Notes: generated from the letters alone by a model not told the origin. A DNA stretch of 64,000 nucleotides from Ectopseudomonas composti (GCF_900115475.1 NZ_FOWP01000002.1:310001-374000), one strand, 5' to 3'. Counted from the stretch's first letter, positions 19,137-29,161 are shown. Program-made: numbers and translations.

Positions 19137-20453
19137 GTGAGTGAACCCGTGGACTACACAATCATTACAATCACCCTGCTGCTGGCGCTGTTCGTGCTGC
19201 TTGGCGGTGGCGTCTGGGTTGCCCTGTCGCTGCTTGGCGTCGGCATCATCGGCATGGAGCTGTTCGGTGGTGCGCCGGCCGGTTCGATCCTCGCGTCCAC
19301 CAGTTGGGCTTCCAGTGCGAGCTGGACGTTGACGGCGCTGCCGCTGTTCATCTGGATGGGCGAGATTCTCTATCGCACGCGTCTGTCCGAAGACATGTTC
19401 AACGGCCTGGCGCCCTGGATGCGTGGCCTGCCGGGGCGGCTGTTGCACGTCAACGTGTTCGGCTGCGGCCTGTTTGCAGCGGTCAGCGGCTCTTCCGCTG
19501 CCACGGCTGCCACCATCGGCCGCATTTCCCTGCCGGAGCTGAAGTCGCGCGGTTACCCGGAATCCATCGCCATGGGCTCGCTGGCCGGTGCCGGCACGCT
19601 CGGCCTGCTGATTCCGCCGTCGATCATGATGATCGTCTACGGCGTGGCGGCGCAGGTGTCGATCTCGCGCCTGTTCATCGCCGGCATCCTGCCGGGTCTC
19701 TTGCTGCTGGCGATCTTCAGCGGTTACCTGATGCTCTGGTCTGCCTGCAATCGCAGCAAGCTGCCGGATGAGGGCGAGCGCCTGCCGTTCATGGAGAAGC
19801 TGCGTCGCGCCAAGTTGCTGATCCCGGTGCTGGGCTTGATCATCGCAGTGATCGGTTCGATCTACGGCGGCATTGCCACGGCGACCGAGGCTGCTGCAGT
19901 TGGCGTGGTGGGTGCGCTGCTGATCGCGTTGTGTTCCGGTGCGTTGACCCGCGAAACCTTTATGGCCAGCCTGATGGGCGCGGTGTCCACCTCGTGCATG
20001 ATCTTCTTCATCCTGCTTGGTGCGGCGTACCTGACCTCGGCCATGAGTTTCACCGGCCTGCCGTCGGCGCTGGCTGACTGGATCATCGCCAAGCAGTTGT
20101 CGCCTTACCTGTTGCTGCTGGCGCTGACGCTGTTCTTCATTGCCCTGGGCTGCTTCCTCGACGGTATCTCGATCATCCTGCTCACCACCGCGGTGATTCT
20201 GCCGGCGGTACAGGCCGCCGGGATCGATCTGCTGTGGTTCGGCATCTTCGTCATCCTGGTGGTGGAAATGGCACAGATCACCCCGCCTGTGGGGTTCAAC
20301 CTGTTCGTCATCCAGAACCTCACCGGGCGCAACCTCGGTGCTGTGGCGCGCGCTAGCTTTCCGTTCTTCCTCTTGCTGGTGCTGGCGGCGATCCTGATCA
20401 CGCTGTTCCCACAGATCGTGCTTGGCCTGCCCGAGGCCATGCGCGGCGCCTGA
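19137..20453 (+). CDS. dctM: TRAP transporter large permease
   Basis: 438 residues, 11-12 membrane helices. Family motifs include AAVSGSSAATAATIGRISLPELKSRGY, AGAGTLGLLIPPSIMMIVYG and the C-terminal VVEMAQITPPVGFNLFVIQ. The start is a GTG at 19137, in keeping with the position of the first helix; no better ATG exists in frame. It follows dctQ by 46 bp and ends at a terminator. Confidence 0.93.
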   Translation: MSEPVDYTIITITLLLALFVLLGGGVWVALSLLGVGIIGMELFGGAPAGSILASTSWASSASWTLTALPLFIWMGEILYRTRLSEDMFNGLAPWMRGLPGRLLHVNVFGCGLFAAVSGSSAATAATIGRISLPELKSRGYPESIAMGSLAGAGTLGLLIPPSIMMIVYGVAAQVSISRLFIAGILPGLLLLAIFSGYLMLWSACNRSKLPDEGERLPFMEKLRRAKLLIPVLGLIIAVIGSIYGGIATATEAAAVGVVGALLIALCSGALTRETFMASLMGAVSTSCMIFFILLGAAYLTSAMSFTGLPSALADWIIAKQLSPYLLLLALTLFFIALGCFLDGISIILLTTAVILPAVQAAGIDLLWFGIFVILVVEMAQITPPVGFNLFVIQNLTGRNLGAVARASFPFFLLLVLAAILITLFPQIVLGLPEAMRGA

Positions 20454-20463
20454 GCTGCTGCCT

Positions 20464-20503
20464 CGGCCCGTTCATTCTCCGGTGGCGGGCCGTGGCTTTT
20501 TCT
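20464..20503 (+). terminator. Terminator of the dctPQM operon
   Basis: CGGCCCG / CGGGCCG stem with a 15-base loop, followed by GTGGCTTTTTCT. The remaining ~230 bp up to gdhB hold no gene and should contain the gdhB promoter; I see no clear consensus element. Confidence 0.65.
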
Positions 20504-20736
20504 CCCTTTGCACCGTGTCGGTGCAGCCTTGAAAGAAAATGTCGCAGCGCCGCAAGCGGTTAGGGGGCGTCCCTCGTTAAGCTCAGTGGTTATGTGTGAC
20601 CAGTCGGTCGCTCTCTTCGCGCCGGTCCGCATGCGACTGCAGGTGTCATTGTCGCTTCATGGACTAACGTTGAACTAACACCTCACGACAGTGATCCAGA
20701 CCTCCTGTCGAACCACCAGCCCAATGGAGCAAAACC

Positions 20737-23700
20737 ATGGCGTTCTTTACGGCGGCCAGCAAAGCCGACTTCCAGCACCAACTGCAAGCGGCCCTGGCAC
20801 AGCACGTGAGTGAGCAGGCGCTGCCACAAGTAGCCCTTTTCGCCGAACAGTTCTTCGGCATCATTGCCCTCGAAGAGTTGACCCAGAGGCGCCTGTCCGA
20901 CCTGGTCGGCTGCACCCTGTCGGCCTGGCGCATGCTGGAGCAGTTCGACCACGCCAAGCCGCAAGTACGCACCTTCAACCCCGATTACGAGAAGCACGGC
21001 TGGCAGTCCACCCACACCGCGGTGGAAATCCTGCATGGCGACATCCCGTTCCTGGTCGACTCCGTGCGCATGGAGCTGAACCGGCACGGCTACAGCATCC
21101 ATACCCTGCAGAACAGCGTGTTCAGCGTACGTCGCGACAAGAATGGCCAGTTGCTGGAAATCCTGCCGCGTGGCACTCAGGGCGAGGGCGTGTTGCAGGA
21201 AGCGCTGATGTTCCTGGAAATCGACCGCTGCTCCAGCTCCGCCGAGCTGAAAACCCTGGAGAAGGCCATTCACGAAGTCTTCGGTGACGTACGCATGAGC
21301 GTCGCCGACTTCCAGCCGATGAAGGCCAAGGCCCGTGAACTGCTGGCCTGGCTGGATCGCGCCAAGCTCAAGGTGGACAAAGCCGAGCTGGATGAAATCA
21401 AGGTCTACCTGAACTGGTTGCTGGACAACCACTTCACCTTCCTCGGTTACGAGGAGTTCACCGTCGCGCCGAGCGCTGACGGCGGCACCATGGTCTATGA
21501 CGAGAAGTCCCTGCTGGGCCTGTCCAAGCGCCTGCGCACCGGCCTCTCGGCCGAGGAGCTGCACATCGAGCCGGAGGCGGTGGCCTACCTGCGCGAGCCG
21601 CAGTTGCTGTCTTTCGCCAAGGCGGCGGTACCGAGCCGTGTGCACCGTCCGGCCTACCCGGATTTCGTCTCCATCCGCGAGCTCGATGCCAAGGGCAACG
21701 TGGTCAAGGAATGCCGCTTCATGGGCCTGTACACTTCGGCGGTGTATGCCGAGAGCGTGTGGAACATCCCCTATATCCGCCGCAAGGTGGACGTGATCAA
21801 GCAGCGCTCGGGCTTCGACAGCAGCGCCCACTTGGGCAAGGAGCTGGCCCAGGTACTGGAAGTGCTGCCGCGTGACGATCTGTTCCAGACCCCGGTGGAC
21901 GACCTGTTCAGCACGGCGCTTTCCATCGTGCAGATTCAGGAGCGCAACAAGATCCGCGTGTTCCTGCGCCGCGATCCCTATGGCCGCTTCTGCTACTGCC
22001 TGGCCTACGTGCCGCGCGACGTGTACTCCACCGAAACCCGGATAAAGATCCAGCAGGTGCTGATGGAGCGCCTGCAAGCCACCGATTGTGAATTCTGGAC
22101 CTTCTTCTCCGAATCGGTGCTGGCGCGCGTGCAGTTCATCCTGCGTGTCGACCCGAAGAACAAGACCCAGATCGACCCCGTGCGTTTGGAGAAGGAGGTC
22201 ATCCAGGCCTGCCGTTCGTGGAAGGACGACTACGCCAGCCTGATGGTGGAAAGCTTCGGCGAAGCCCAGGGCACCAACGTGCTGGCCGAATTCCCCGGCG
22301 GCTTCCCGGCCGGTTACCGCGAGCGTTTCGCCCCTCACTCTGCGGTGGTGGACATGCAGCACCTGCTCAGCTTGAGCAACGACAAGCCGCTGGTGATGAG
22401 CTTCTACCAGCCGCTGGCGCAGGGCGACCAGCAACTGCACTGCAAGCTGTATCACGCCGATGCGCCGTTGCCGCTGTCCGATGTCATGCCGATTCTGGAG
22501 AGCCTCGGGCTGCGCGTGCTCGGTGAGTTCCCCTACAAGCTGCGGCGTGCCGATGGCCGCGAGTTCTGGATTCACGATTTCGCCTTCACCTATGCCGAAG
22601 GCCTGGACGTGGATATTCAGCAGCTCAACGACACCCTGCAGGATGCCTTCATCCACATCGTCGGTGGCTTCGCGGAGAACGATGCCTTCAACCGCCTGGT
22701 GCTGACCGCTGCCATGCCCTGGCGCGACGTGGCGCTGCTGCGCGCCTATGCGCGCTACCTCAAGCAGATCCGCCTGGGCTTCTCGCTGAGCTATATCGCC
22801 GCCACCCTGGTCAACCACGCCGATATCGCCAAGGAGCTGGTGCGCCTGTTCCGCACCCGTTTCTACCTGGCGCGCAAGCTCTCCGCCGAGGACTTGGAAG
22901 ACAAGCAGCAGAAGCTCGAGCAGGCCATTCTGACCGCGCTGGACAACGTCGCCGTGCTCAACGAAGACCGCATCCTGCGTCGCTACCTGGACCTGATCAA
23001 GGCCACCCTGCGCACCAACTTCTTCCAGGCCGATGCCAATGGCACGGCCAAATCCTATTTCAGCTTCAAACTCAGCCCGCGTCTGATTCCGGATATTCCG
23101 CGTCCGGTGCCGAAATTCGAGATATTCGTCTACAGCCCGCGCGTCGAGGGTGTGCACCTGCGTTTCGGCGACGTCGCCCGTGGTGGCCTGCGCTGGTCGG
23201 ATCGTGAAGAAGACTTCCGCACCGAGGTGCTCGGCCTGGTCAAGGCGCAGCAGGTGAAGAACGCGGTAATCGTGCCGATGGGCGCCAAGGGTGGCTTCGT
23301 GCCGCGCAGGATGCCGGTTGGCGGCTCGCGTGACGAAGTGCTGGCCGAGGGCATCGCCTGCTACCGCATCTTCATCAGTGGTCTGCTCGACATCACCGAC
23401 AACCTCAGGGAAGGCGAGGTGGTGCCGCCGCAGAATGTCGTGCGTCACGACGCTGACGATCCCTATCTGGTGGTAGCAGCGGACAAGGGCACGGCGACCT
23501 TCTCCGACATCGCCAACGGCATCGCTGCCGAGTACGGTTTCTGGCTCGGCGATGCCTTCGCCTCCGGTGGCTCGGCCGGCTACGACCACAAGGGCATGGG
23601 CATCACTGCCAAGGGTGGCTGGGTCTCGGTGCAGCGTCACTTCCGCGAGCGCGGTATCGACGTACAGAAGGACAATGTCACCGTGATCGGTATCGGCGAC

Positions 23701-25578
23701 ATGGCCGGCGACGTATTCGGCAATGGCTTGCTGCTGTCGCAAAGCCTGCAGCTAGTGGCGGCCTTCAACCACATGCACATCTTCATCGACCCGAACCCGG
23801 ATGCGGCCAAGAGCTTCGTCGAGCGCAAGCGCCTGTTCGATCTGCCGCGTTCGAGCTGGGCGGATTACGACACCAAGCTGATTTCCGACGGCGGTGGCAT
23901 CTTCCTACGCAGTGCCAAGAGCATCGCCATCACCCCGCAGATGAAGGCGCGCTTCGACATCGCCGCCGACAAACTGGCGCCGACCGAACTGCTTAATGCA
24001 CTGCTCAAGGCGCCGGTCGACCTGCTGTGGAACGGCGGCATCGGTACCTACGTGAAATCGAGCAAGGAAAGCCACGGCGATGTCGGCGACAAGGCCAATG
24101 ACGCCCTGCGCGTGGACGGTCGTGAACTGCGTGCCAAGGTGGTGGGCGAGGGCGGCAACCTAGGCATGACCCAGCTCGGCCGCGTCGAGTTCGGCCTGCA
24201 TGGCGGCGCCAGCAACACCGACTTCATCGACAACGCCGGTGGTGTGGACTGCTCCGACCATGAAGTGAACATCAAGATCCTGCTGGGCGAGATCGTCGCC
24301 GCCGGCGACATGACCGAGAAGCAGCGCAACAAGCTGCTGGCCGAGATGACCGAGGATGTGTCCGAGCTGGTGCTGGGCAACAACTACAAGCAGACCCAGG
24401 CGCTGTCGTTGGCTGAACGCCGCGCACGCGAGCGCGTCGGCGAGTACAAGCGCCTGATGAATGCGCTGGAAAGCGCCGGCAAACTGGACCGCGCCCTGGA
24501 GTTCCTGCCTTCGGACGAGGAGCTGAACGAGCGCGCCACCAACGCCCAGGGCCTGACCCGGCCGGAGCTGTCGGTGCTGATCTCCTACAGCAAGATCGAC
24601 CTCAAGGAATCGCTGCTCAAGTCCCAGGTGCCGGATGACGACTACCTGGCGCGCGAGATGGAAACCGCCTTCCCGGAGATTCTCACCGAGAAGTTCGGCG
24701 ATGCCATGCGCCGTCACCGCCTCAAGCGCGAGATCGTCAGCACGCAGATCGCCAACGATCTGGTCAACCACATGGGCATCACCTTCGTGCAGCGCCTGAA
24801 GGAGTCCACCGGCATGAGCGCGGCCAACGTCGCCGGTGCCTACGTGATCGTGCGTGACCTGTTCCGCCTGCCGCACTGGTGGGCACAGATCGAGGCGCTG
24901 GATTACAAGGTGCCGGCCGAGCTGCAACTGCAACTGATGGACGAGTTGATGCGCCTGGGCCGTCGCGCTACGCGCTGGTTCCTGCGCAGCCGCCGTAACG
25001 AGCTGGATGCTGCACGTGACGTGGCGCACTTCGCACCGCGTATCGAAGCGCTGGTCGGCCGTCTGGACGAACTGCTCGAAGGCCCTGCCCGCGAACAGTG
25101 GCTGGCGCGCTACCAGAGCTTCGTCGAAGCCGGCACGCCGGAAGAGCTGGCACGCGTGGTCGCCGGTACCAGCCACCTGTACACGCTGCTGCCGATCATC
25201 GAGGCAGCGGATGTCACCGGTAAGGATGCCAGTGAAGTGGCGACGGCCTACTTCGCCGTCGGCGGCTCCCTGGAGCTGTCCTGGTACCTGCAGCAGATCA
25301 CCAACCTGCCGGTGGAGAACAACTGGCAGGCGCTGGCCCGCGAAGCCTTCCGTGATGATCTGGACTGGCAGCAGCGTGCGATCACCGTGTCGGTCCTGCA
25401 GATGGCCGATGGTCCTAAGGAGATCGAGGCGCGTGTGGCCCTGTGGCTCGACCAGCACCAACGTCTGGTCAACCGCTGGAAGGCGATGCTGGTCGAGCTG
25501 CGTTCGGCGACCGGTACCGACTACGCCATGTACGCGGTCGCCAACCGCGAGCTGATGGATCTGGCGCAAAGCGCCTGA
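20737..25578 (+). CDS. gdhB: NAD-specific glutamate dehydrogenase (large form)
   Basis: 1613 residues, matching the ~180-kDa NAD-dependent glutamate dehydrogenases of Pseudomonas (GdhB). It interconverts glutamate and 2-oxoglutarate, normally in the catabolic direction. N-terminal regulatory region with ACT-like segments (residues ~1-700), then the catalytic core with HLRFGDVARGGLRWSDREEDFRTEVLGLVKAQQ, PMGAKGGFVPRR (substrate-binding Lys region, ~residues 845-860) and the dinucleotide site near VIGIGDMAGDVFGNGLL (~985-1000). The start ATG follows TGGAGCAAAACC. Single gene with its own terminator. Nearby pxpABC yields glutamate, its substrate. Confidence 0.96.
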   Translation: MAFFTAASKADFQHQLQAALAQHVSEQALPQVALFAEQFFGIIALEELTQRRLSDLVGCTLSAWRMLEQFDHAKPQVRTFNPDYEKHGWQSTHTAVEILHGDIPFLVDSVRMELNRHGYSIHTLQNSVFSVRRDKNGQLLEILPRGTQGEGVLQEALMFLEIDRCSSSAELKTLEKAIHEVFGDVRMSVADFQPMKAKARELLAWLDRAKLKVDKAELDEIKVYLNWLLDNHFTFLGYEEFTVAPSADGGTMVYDEKSLLGLSKRLRTGLSAEELHIEPEAVAYLREPQLLSFAKAAVPSRVHRPAYPDFVSIRELDAKGNVVKECRFMGLYTSAVYAESVWNIPYIRRKVDVIKQRSGFDSSAHLGKELAQVLEVLPRDDLFQTPVDDLFSTALSIVQIQERNKIRVFLRRDPYGRFCYCLAYVPRDVYSTETRIKIQQVLMERLQATDCEFWTFFSESVLARVQFILRVDPKNKTQIDPVRLEKEVIQACRSWKDDYASLMVESFGEAQGTNVLAEFPGGFPAGYRERFAPHSAVVDMQHLLSLSNDKPLVMSFYQPLAQGDQQLHCKLYHADAPLPLSDVMPILESLGLRVLGEFPYKLRRADGREFWIHDFAFTYAEGLDVDIQQLNDTLQDAFIHIVGGFAENDAFNRLVLTAAMPWRDVALLRAYARYLKQIRLGFSLSYIAATLVNHADIAKELVRLFRTRFYLARKLSAEDLEDKQQKLEQAILTALDNVAVLNEDRILRRYLDLIKATLRTNFFQADANGTAKSYFSFKLSPRLIPDIPRPVPKFEIFVYSPRVEGVHLRFGDVARGGLRWSDREEDFRTEVLGLVKAQQVKNAVIVPMGAKGGFVPRRMPVGGSRDEVLAEGIACYRIFISGLLDITDNLREGEVVPPQNVVRHDADDPYLVVAADKGTATFSDIANGIAAEYGFWLGDAFASGGSAGYDHKGMGITAKGGWVSVQRHFRERGIDVQKDNVTVIGIGDMAGDVFGNGLLLSQSLQLVAAFNHMHIFIDPNPDAAKSFVERKRLFDLPRSSWADYDTKLISDGGGIFLRSAKSIAITPQMKARFDIAADKLAPTELLNALLKAPVDLLWNGGIGTYVKSSKESHGDVGDKANDALRVDGRELRAKVVGEGGNLGMTQLGRVEFGLHGGASNTDFIDNAGGVDCSDHEVNIKILLGEIVAAGDMTEKQRNKLLAEMTEDVSELVLGNNYKQTQALSLAERRARERVGEYKRLMNALESAGKLDRALEFLPSDEELNERATNAQGLTRPELSVLISYSKIDLKESLLKSQVPDDDYLAREMETAFPEILTEKFGDAMRRHRLKREIVSTQIANDLVNHMGITFVQRLKESTGMSAANVAGAYVIVRDLFRLPHWWAQIEALDYKVPAELQLQLMDELMRLGRRATRWFLRSRRNELDAARDVAHFAPRIEALVGRLDELLEGPAREQWLARYQSFVEAGTPEELARVVAGTSHLYTLLPIIEAADVTGKDASEVATAYFAVGGSLELSWYLQQITNLPVENNWQALAREAFRDDLDWQQRAITVSVLQMADGPKEIEARVALWLDQHQRLVNRWKAMLVELRSATGTDYAMYAVANRELMDLAQSA

Positions 25579-25593
25579 ATCATCCGCTGAAAC

Positions 25594-25628
25594 AAAAGAG
25601 CCCCGCCAAGTGCGGGGCTCTTTCTTTT
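25594..25628 (+). terminator. Terminator of gdhB
   Basis: AAGAGCCCCGC / GCGGGGCTCTT stem, 5-base loop, followed by TCTTTTT. Confidence 0.92.
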
Positions 25629-25653
25629 TGTGTTGTTGTATTTACGGACCTTT

Positions 25654-26057
25654 GTAGCCCGGATGCAATCCGGGGATTTTTCACCGTTGCCCCGGATTGC
25701 ATCCGGGCTACCACGCAGCGATCTGTGCACGCAGCGCACCCGGGGCGCCATGCGCATCGCGGCGATGGTGTTTTTCGAGGGGGTCTTCGCGGCTGAAGCC
25801 GCTCCTACAGGGCCGGGAACGTATGCAGGATCGGCTGGGCGGCATTGCGCTTCAGCCGCGATACTCTTTTTCGCACCTGAGGATGGTCTGAAAAAGTCCT
25901 CATTCCCGCGCAGGTGGGCCCCGCAGCATCTGGACTCCCGCCTTCACGGGAGTGACGGCGCGGGGCTTCTCAGCGTTTCCCTGATGCCCCCGGATGGCAT
26001 CCGTGCTACCGGGCCGTTATCGGTGCGCGCAGATGCGTAGGGTGCGCCGTGCGCACC
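25654..26057. repeat. Mosaic of four extragenic palindrome families
   Basis: This gene-free gap holds: a GTAGCCCGGATGCAATCC inverted pair (25654-25711); a CGCGGCTGAAGCCGCTCCTA unit (25787-25808); an inverted pair of the TTCCCGCG...CGGGAGTGACG type (about 25901-25957); a degenerate CCCGGATGGCATCCG unit ending GCTAC (25988-26009); and a GTAGGGTGCGCCGTGCGCAC unit (26037-26057) of the family seen at 1616 and 29121. No open frame here looks like a gene. Confidence 0.8.
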
Positions 26058-26069
26058 ACTGGGAGTCCG

Positions 26070-27503
26070 TCAGCGCAGCATCTGCTCGACCAGGCGTTTC
26101 TCCTCGGCGAGTTCACGCTGACGTGCATCGATGCGTGAGGCCAGCTGGAAGTTGTTGCTGGCGCGGCGCTTGGCGAAGTCCAACTGCTCGATAGCCTGGT
26201 TGTAGTCGCCGACCAGGGCGAAGAACTCCGCGCGCGCTTGGTGCAGGCCGATGGTGTTGCCGCTCAGGCCGCGTACCTCGGCGACCTGGTACCACACGTC
26301 CGGGTCCTTGGCGCGTGTCTTGAGCAGGTCGTCCAGCGCACGTTCGGCATCGGCGACGCGCTGTTGCTTGAGCAGCAGGTCGACGCGCGTCTGCTGCAGT
26401 GGATAGTTGCTCGGGTAGAGGGTGAGCATGCGCTTCTGCCGGCGTTCGGCTGCGTCCAGGCGATTGGCTGCCATATCCAGCTCGATCTGCGCCAGGTTGT
26501 AGGTGATGTCGTCCGGGGTCTTGCTCAGCAGCGGCGCCAGGGTTTCAACAGCTTCGGCAAGCTGACCGGTTTTCATCTGTGCCAGTACCAGGCCATAGCG
26601 CGCGGCATCGAGGCCTGGGTTCTCGTCTAGCATGGCGCGAAAGCGCTTGGCCGCGACGCCTGGCGTCTCTTCGTAGGTCAGTTGCACGCGGGCACGCATC
26701 AATTGGTAACGCAGGCTGTCTTCGCGGCCCTTGGCCGGGTATTGCTCGGCGCGGTTGCGGGTATCGGCGATACGCGATTCGGAAACCGGGTGGGTCAGCA
26801 GGAATTCCGGCGGCTTGGCGTCGTAGCGGTACTGGCGCATCAGGCGTTCGAACATCAGTGGCATGGCACGTGGGTCATAGCCGGCCTTTTCCAGGTTGAC
26901 CAGGCCGATACGGTCGGCCTCCTGTTCGTTCTGCCGGGAGAAACGCCGTTGTTCCTGAATGGCCGCCGCCTGGGTCGACATGATGGCGGCGATACCGGCG
27001 TCGCCAGCACCTGCCGCCGCGGCGACGATGCCGGCGAGCATCGCGGCCATCAGCGGCAACTGCATGCGCTGCTGGGCCTCGACGCCACGGGCGAAGTGGC
27101 GCTGCGACAAGTGCGCCAGTTCGTGGGCCATCACCGAGGCGTACTCGGCTTCGGTCTGGGCATAGAGGAACAGACCGCCGTTGACCCCGACGATCCCGCC
27201 TGGGGCGGCGAAGGCGTTGAGCTGTGGGCTGTTGAGCAGGACGAACTCGAGACGGCGGTCCTGGAGCTGGCTGGTCTCCGACAGGTTATAGACGCTGGAC
27301 TCGACGAAATCCTTCAGTTGCGGGTCGTCCAGCTGCGAAACCTGGCCACGCAGCAGGCCCAGCCAGGCACGGCCGAGCTGGTGTTCTTGTTGTGGCGAGA
27401 CGATCGAGGAGCTGGCGTCGCCAAGCGACGGCAGATCACTGGCGCCCGTGTGGGTGGCGAACAGGCAGGCCAGCGTCAGCAGGGTGGGGCGCAGAAATGT
27501 CAT
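26070..27503 (-). CDS. bepA: BepA-like periplasmic M48 metalloprotease with TPR repeats
   Basis: 477 residues. Signal peptide MTFLRPTLLTLACLFATHTGA; M48 peptidase domain with zinc motif HELAH (residues 127-131) and the downstream glutamate in QNEQEADRIG; C-terminal TPR region (~290-477). BepA (YfgC) assists outer-membrane protein and LPS-transport assembly at the BAM complex and degrades stalled substrates. I take the ATG at 27503; a possible TTG start at 27527 would precede the signal peptide with eight extra residues. Divergent from tusA. Confidence 0.93.
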   Translation of the reverse strand: MTFLRPTLLTLACLFATHTGASDLPSLGDASSSIVSPQQEHQLGRAWLGLLRGQVSQLDDPQLKDFVESSVYNLSETSQLQDRRLEFVLLNSPQLNAFAAPGGIVGVNGGLFLYAQTEAEYASVMAHELAHLSQRHFARGVEAQQRMQLPLMAAMLAGIVAAAAGAGDAGIAAIMSTQAAAIQEQRRFSRQNEQEADRIGLVNLEKAGYDPRAMPLMFERLMRQYRYDAKPPEFLLTHPVSESRIADTRNRAEQYPAKGREDSLRYQLMRARVQLTYEETPGVAAKRFRAMLDENPGLDAARYGLVLAQMKTGQLAEAVETLAPLLSKTPDDITYNLAQIELDMAANRLDAAERRQKRMLTLYPSNYPLQQTRVDLLLKQQRVADAERALDDLLKTRAKDPDVWYQVAEVRGLSGNTIGLHQARAEFFALVGDYNQAIEQLDFAKRRASNNFQLASRIDARQRELAEEKRLVEQMLR

Positions 27504-27608
27504 GCACTCAGGGCTCTTGGGCGGCAAAGGCGTTACTGTAGCCGGCCAGCTACCGCGCTGGCCAGGGTTGTGGCGGCTTGGGTATCCTAGCCGACTTATC
27601 AGGAGTAG

Positions 27609-27851
27609 ATGATGACAGACGTACCGGCCTTCGACGCCGAACTTGACGCCTGCGGGCTGAACTGCCCGCTGCCTTTGCTCAAAGCCAAGCTCGAGCTCAA
27701 TCGCCTGGCCAGTGGTGCTGTACTCAAGGTCAGCGCAACCGACGCCGGTTCACAGCGCGACTTTCGTGCCTTCGCCAACCTGGCCGGTCATGTGCTGCTG
27801 CGTGAAGAGGTCGACGCGGGTATTTATCGTTACTGGTTGCGTAAGGCCTGA
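27609..27851 (+). CDS. tusA: TusA/SirA-family sulfur carrier protein
   Basis: 80 residues. The diagnostic CPxP motif is CPLP at residues 19-22 (LDACGLNCPLPLLKAK), with Cys19 the predicted persulfide site. These small proteins pass sulfur for tRNA thiolation and molybdenum cofactor work; the P. aeruginosa homologue next to bepA (PA1006) has been linked to molybdenum homeostasis. RBS CAGGAGTAG precedes ATGATG. Position between bepA and perM matches P. aeruginosa as I remember it. Confidence 0.9.
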   Translation: MMTDVPAFDAELDACGLNCPLPLLKAKLELNRLASGAVLKVSATDAGSQRDFRAFANLAGHVLLREEVDAGIYRYWLRKA

Positions 27852-27918
27852 GTCACGCCGCTTTATTCAGGCTAAAAGGATAACGAGCGCACCTCTATTT
27901 GCAGTTTAAGGATCATTG

Positions 27919-28986
27919 ATGGTCAAGGTTATTCGCGACTGGTTGCATCGTTACTTCTCCGATGAACAGGCGGTGGTGCTGGCGGTCCTGCTGGTGCTGG
28001 GCTTTGCTCTGGTGCTGACTTTGGGCGGGATGCTCGCCCCGGTGCTGACCGGCCTGGTGCTGGCCTTTCTCATGCAGGGCCTGGTCAATGGCCTCGAGCG
28101 CCTGAAAGTCCCTCAGGTACTGGCGGTCTGGCTGGTATTCGCCCTGTTCATGGGTGGCCTGACGGTGTTCATGCTGGTGTTGATGCCACTGCTCTGGCAG
28201 CAGCTGAGTACGCTGTTCAATGAACTGCCGCGTATGGCCGCAGAGTGGCAGTCGGTGTTCCTGCTGCTGCCAGAGCGCTACCCGAACCTGATCACCGATG
28301 CGCAGATCGTGCAACTGATCGACAGTATGCGCGGCGAAGCCGGCAAGTTCGGCCAATGGGCGCTGTCGTTCTCCCTGTCCAGCCTGCCAATGCTGGTCAG
28401 CGTGATGATCTATCTGGTGTTGGTACCGATCCTGGTGTTTTTCTTCCTCAAGGACCGCGAGCAGATCGGACAGTGGTTTCGCGGCTACCTGCCGCGCGAA
28501 CGCGCGCTGATCACTCAGGTGGCGCAGGAGATGAACCAGCAGATCGCCAACTACATCCGTGGCAAGTTCATCGAGATCATCATCTGCGGTGTGGTCACCT
28601 ATATCGCTTTCGCTTACCTGGGGCTGAACTACGCCGCTTTGCTGGCTCTGCTGGTCGGGCTCTCTGTCGTGGTGCCCTATATTGGCGCGGTGGTGGTGAC
28701 GGTGCCGGTGGCACTGATCGGCCTGTTCCAGTGGGGCTGGAGCGATCAGTTCCTGTACCTGATGGTGGTCTACGGCATCATCCAGGCGCTCGATGGCAAC
28801 GTGCTGGTACCGCTGCTGTTCTCCGAGGCCGTCAACCTGCACCCGGTGGCTATTATCTGCGCGGTGCTGCTGTTCGGCGGCTTGTGGGGCTTCTGGGGCG
28901 TGTTCTTCGCCATCCCGCTGGCGACGCTGTTCAAGGCAGTGATCAACGCCTGGCCGCGTACCGAGCCGGAGTCTGTACAAGCCTGA
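27919..28986 (+). CDS. AI-2E family transporter / PerM-type permease
   Basis: 355 residues with about eight membrane helices, an N-terminal pair, a cytoplasmic or periplasmic segment around residues 90-150, and the family stretch YIGAVVVTVPVALIGLFQWG plus QALDGNVLVPLLFSEAVNLHPVAI near residues 290-315. Members are annotated as AI-2 exporters or permeases, most with unknown substrate. I take the ATG at 27919 after AAGGATC rather than the adjoining TTG. Confidence 0.9.
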   Translation: MVKVIRDWLHRYFSDEQAVVLAVLLVLGFALVLTLGGMLAPVLTGLVLAFLMQGLVNGLERLKVPQVLAVWLVFALFMGGLTVFMLVLMPLLWQQLSTLFNELPRMAAEWQSVFLLLPERYPNLITDAQIVQLIDSMRGEAGKFGQWALSFSLSSLPMLVSVMIYLVLVPILVFFFLKDREQIGQWFRGYLPRERALITQVAQEMNQQIANYIRGKFIEIIICGVVTYIAFAYLGLNYAALLALLVGLSVVVPYIGAVVVTVPVALIGLFQWGWSDQFLYLMVVYGIIQALDGNVLVPLLFSEAVNLHPVAIICAVLLFGGLWGFWGVFFAIPLATLFKAVINAWPRTEPESVQA

Positions 28987-28991
28987 TCGGG

Positions 28992-29014
28992 CGTAGGAGC
29001 GGCTTTAGCCGCGA
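28992..29014. repeat. REP unit (GTAGGAGCGGCTTTAGCCGC)
   Basis: Single palindromic REP of the widespread Pseudomonas GTAGGAGCGG family directly after the perM stop. Its inverse-type relative is at 25787-25808. Confidence 0.8.
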
Positions 29015-29045
29015 AGGGCGCAAATACCTGTTATCCCGCCCAATG

Positions 29046-29073
29046 AAAAAGGCCGCAAATGCGGCCTTTTTCA
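29046..29073. terminator. Bidirectional terminator between perM and bcp
   Basis: AAAAAGGCCGC / GCGGCCTTTTT stem with a 5-base loop, A run on one side and T run on the other, between two convergent genes. Confidence 0.9.
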
Positions 29074-29120
29074 GGATTGCCATTCGGCAGGTGTGACAAC
29101 TAGGTTTTGGCAGCGACACC

Positions 29121-29141
29121 GTAGGGTGCGCCGTGCGCACC
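29121..29141. repeat. REP unit of the GTAGGGTGCGC family
   Basis: Same 21-bp palindrome as at 26037-26057, one base different from 1616-1636. Located between the convergent genes perM and bcp. Confidence 0.8.
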
Positions 29142-29161
29142 GACAAACTGCCGTCACCCGC

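Noticed and set aside
20683..23742. A 1019-codon open frame on the minus strand
   Set aside because: It lies antisense to gdhB, whose protein has clear family motifs. High GC keeps the opposite frame open; its composition (His/Gln/Val-rich) is that of a shadow frame. The same holds for the 469-codon frame at 24160-25569 and the 513-codon frame at 59478-61019.
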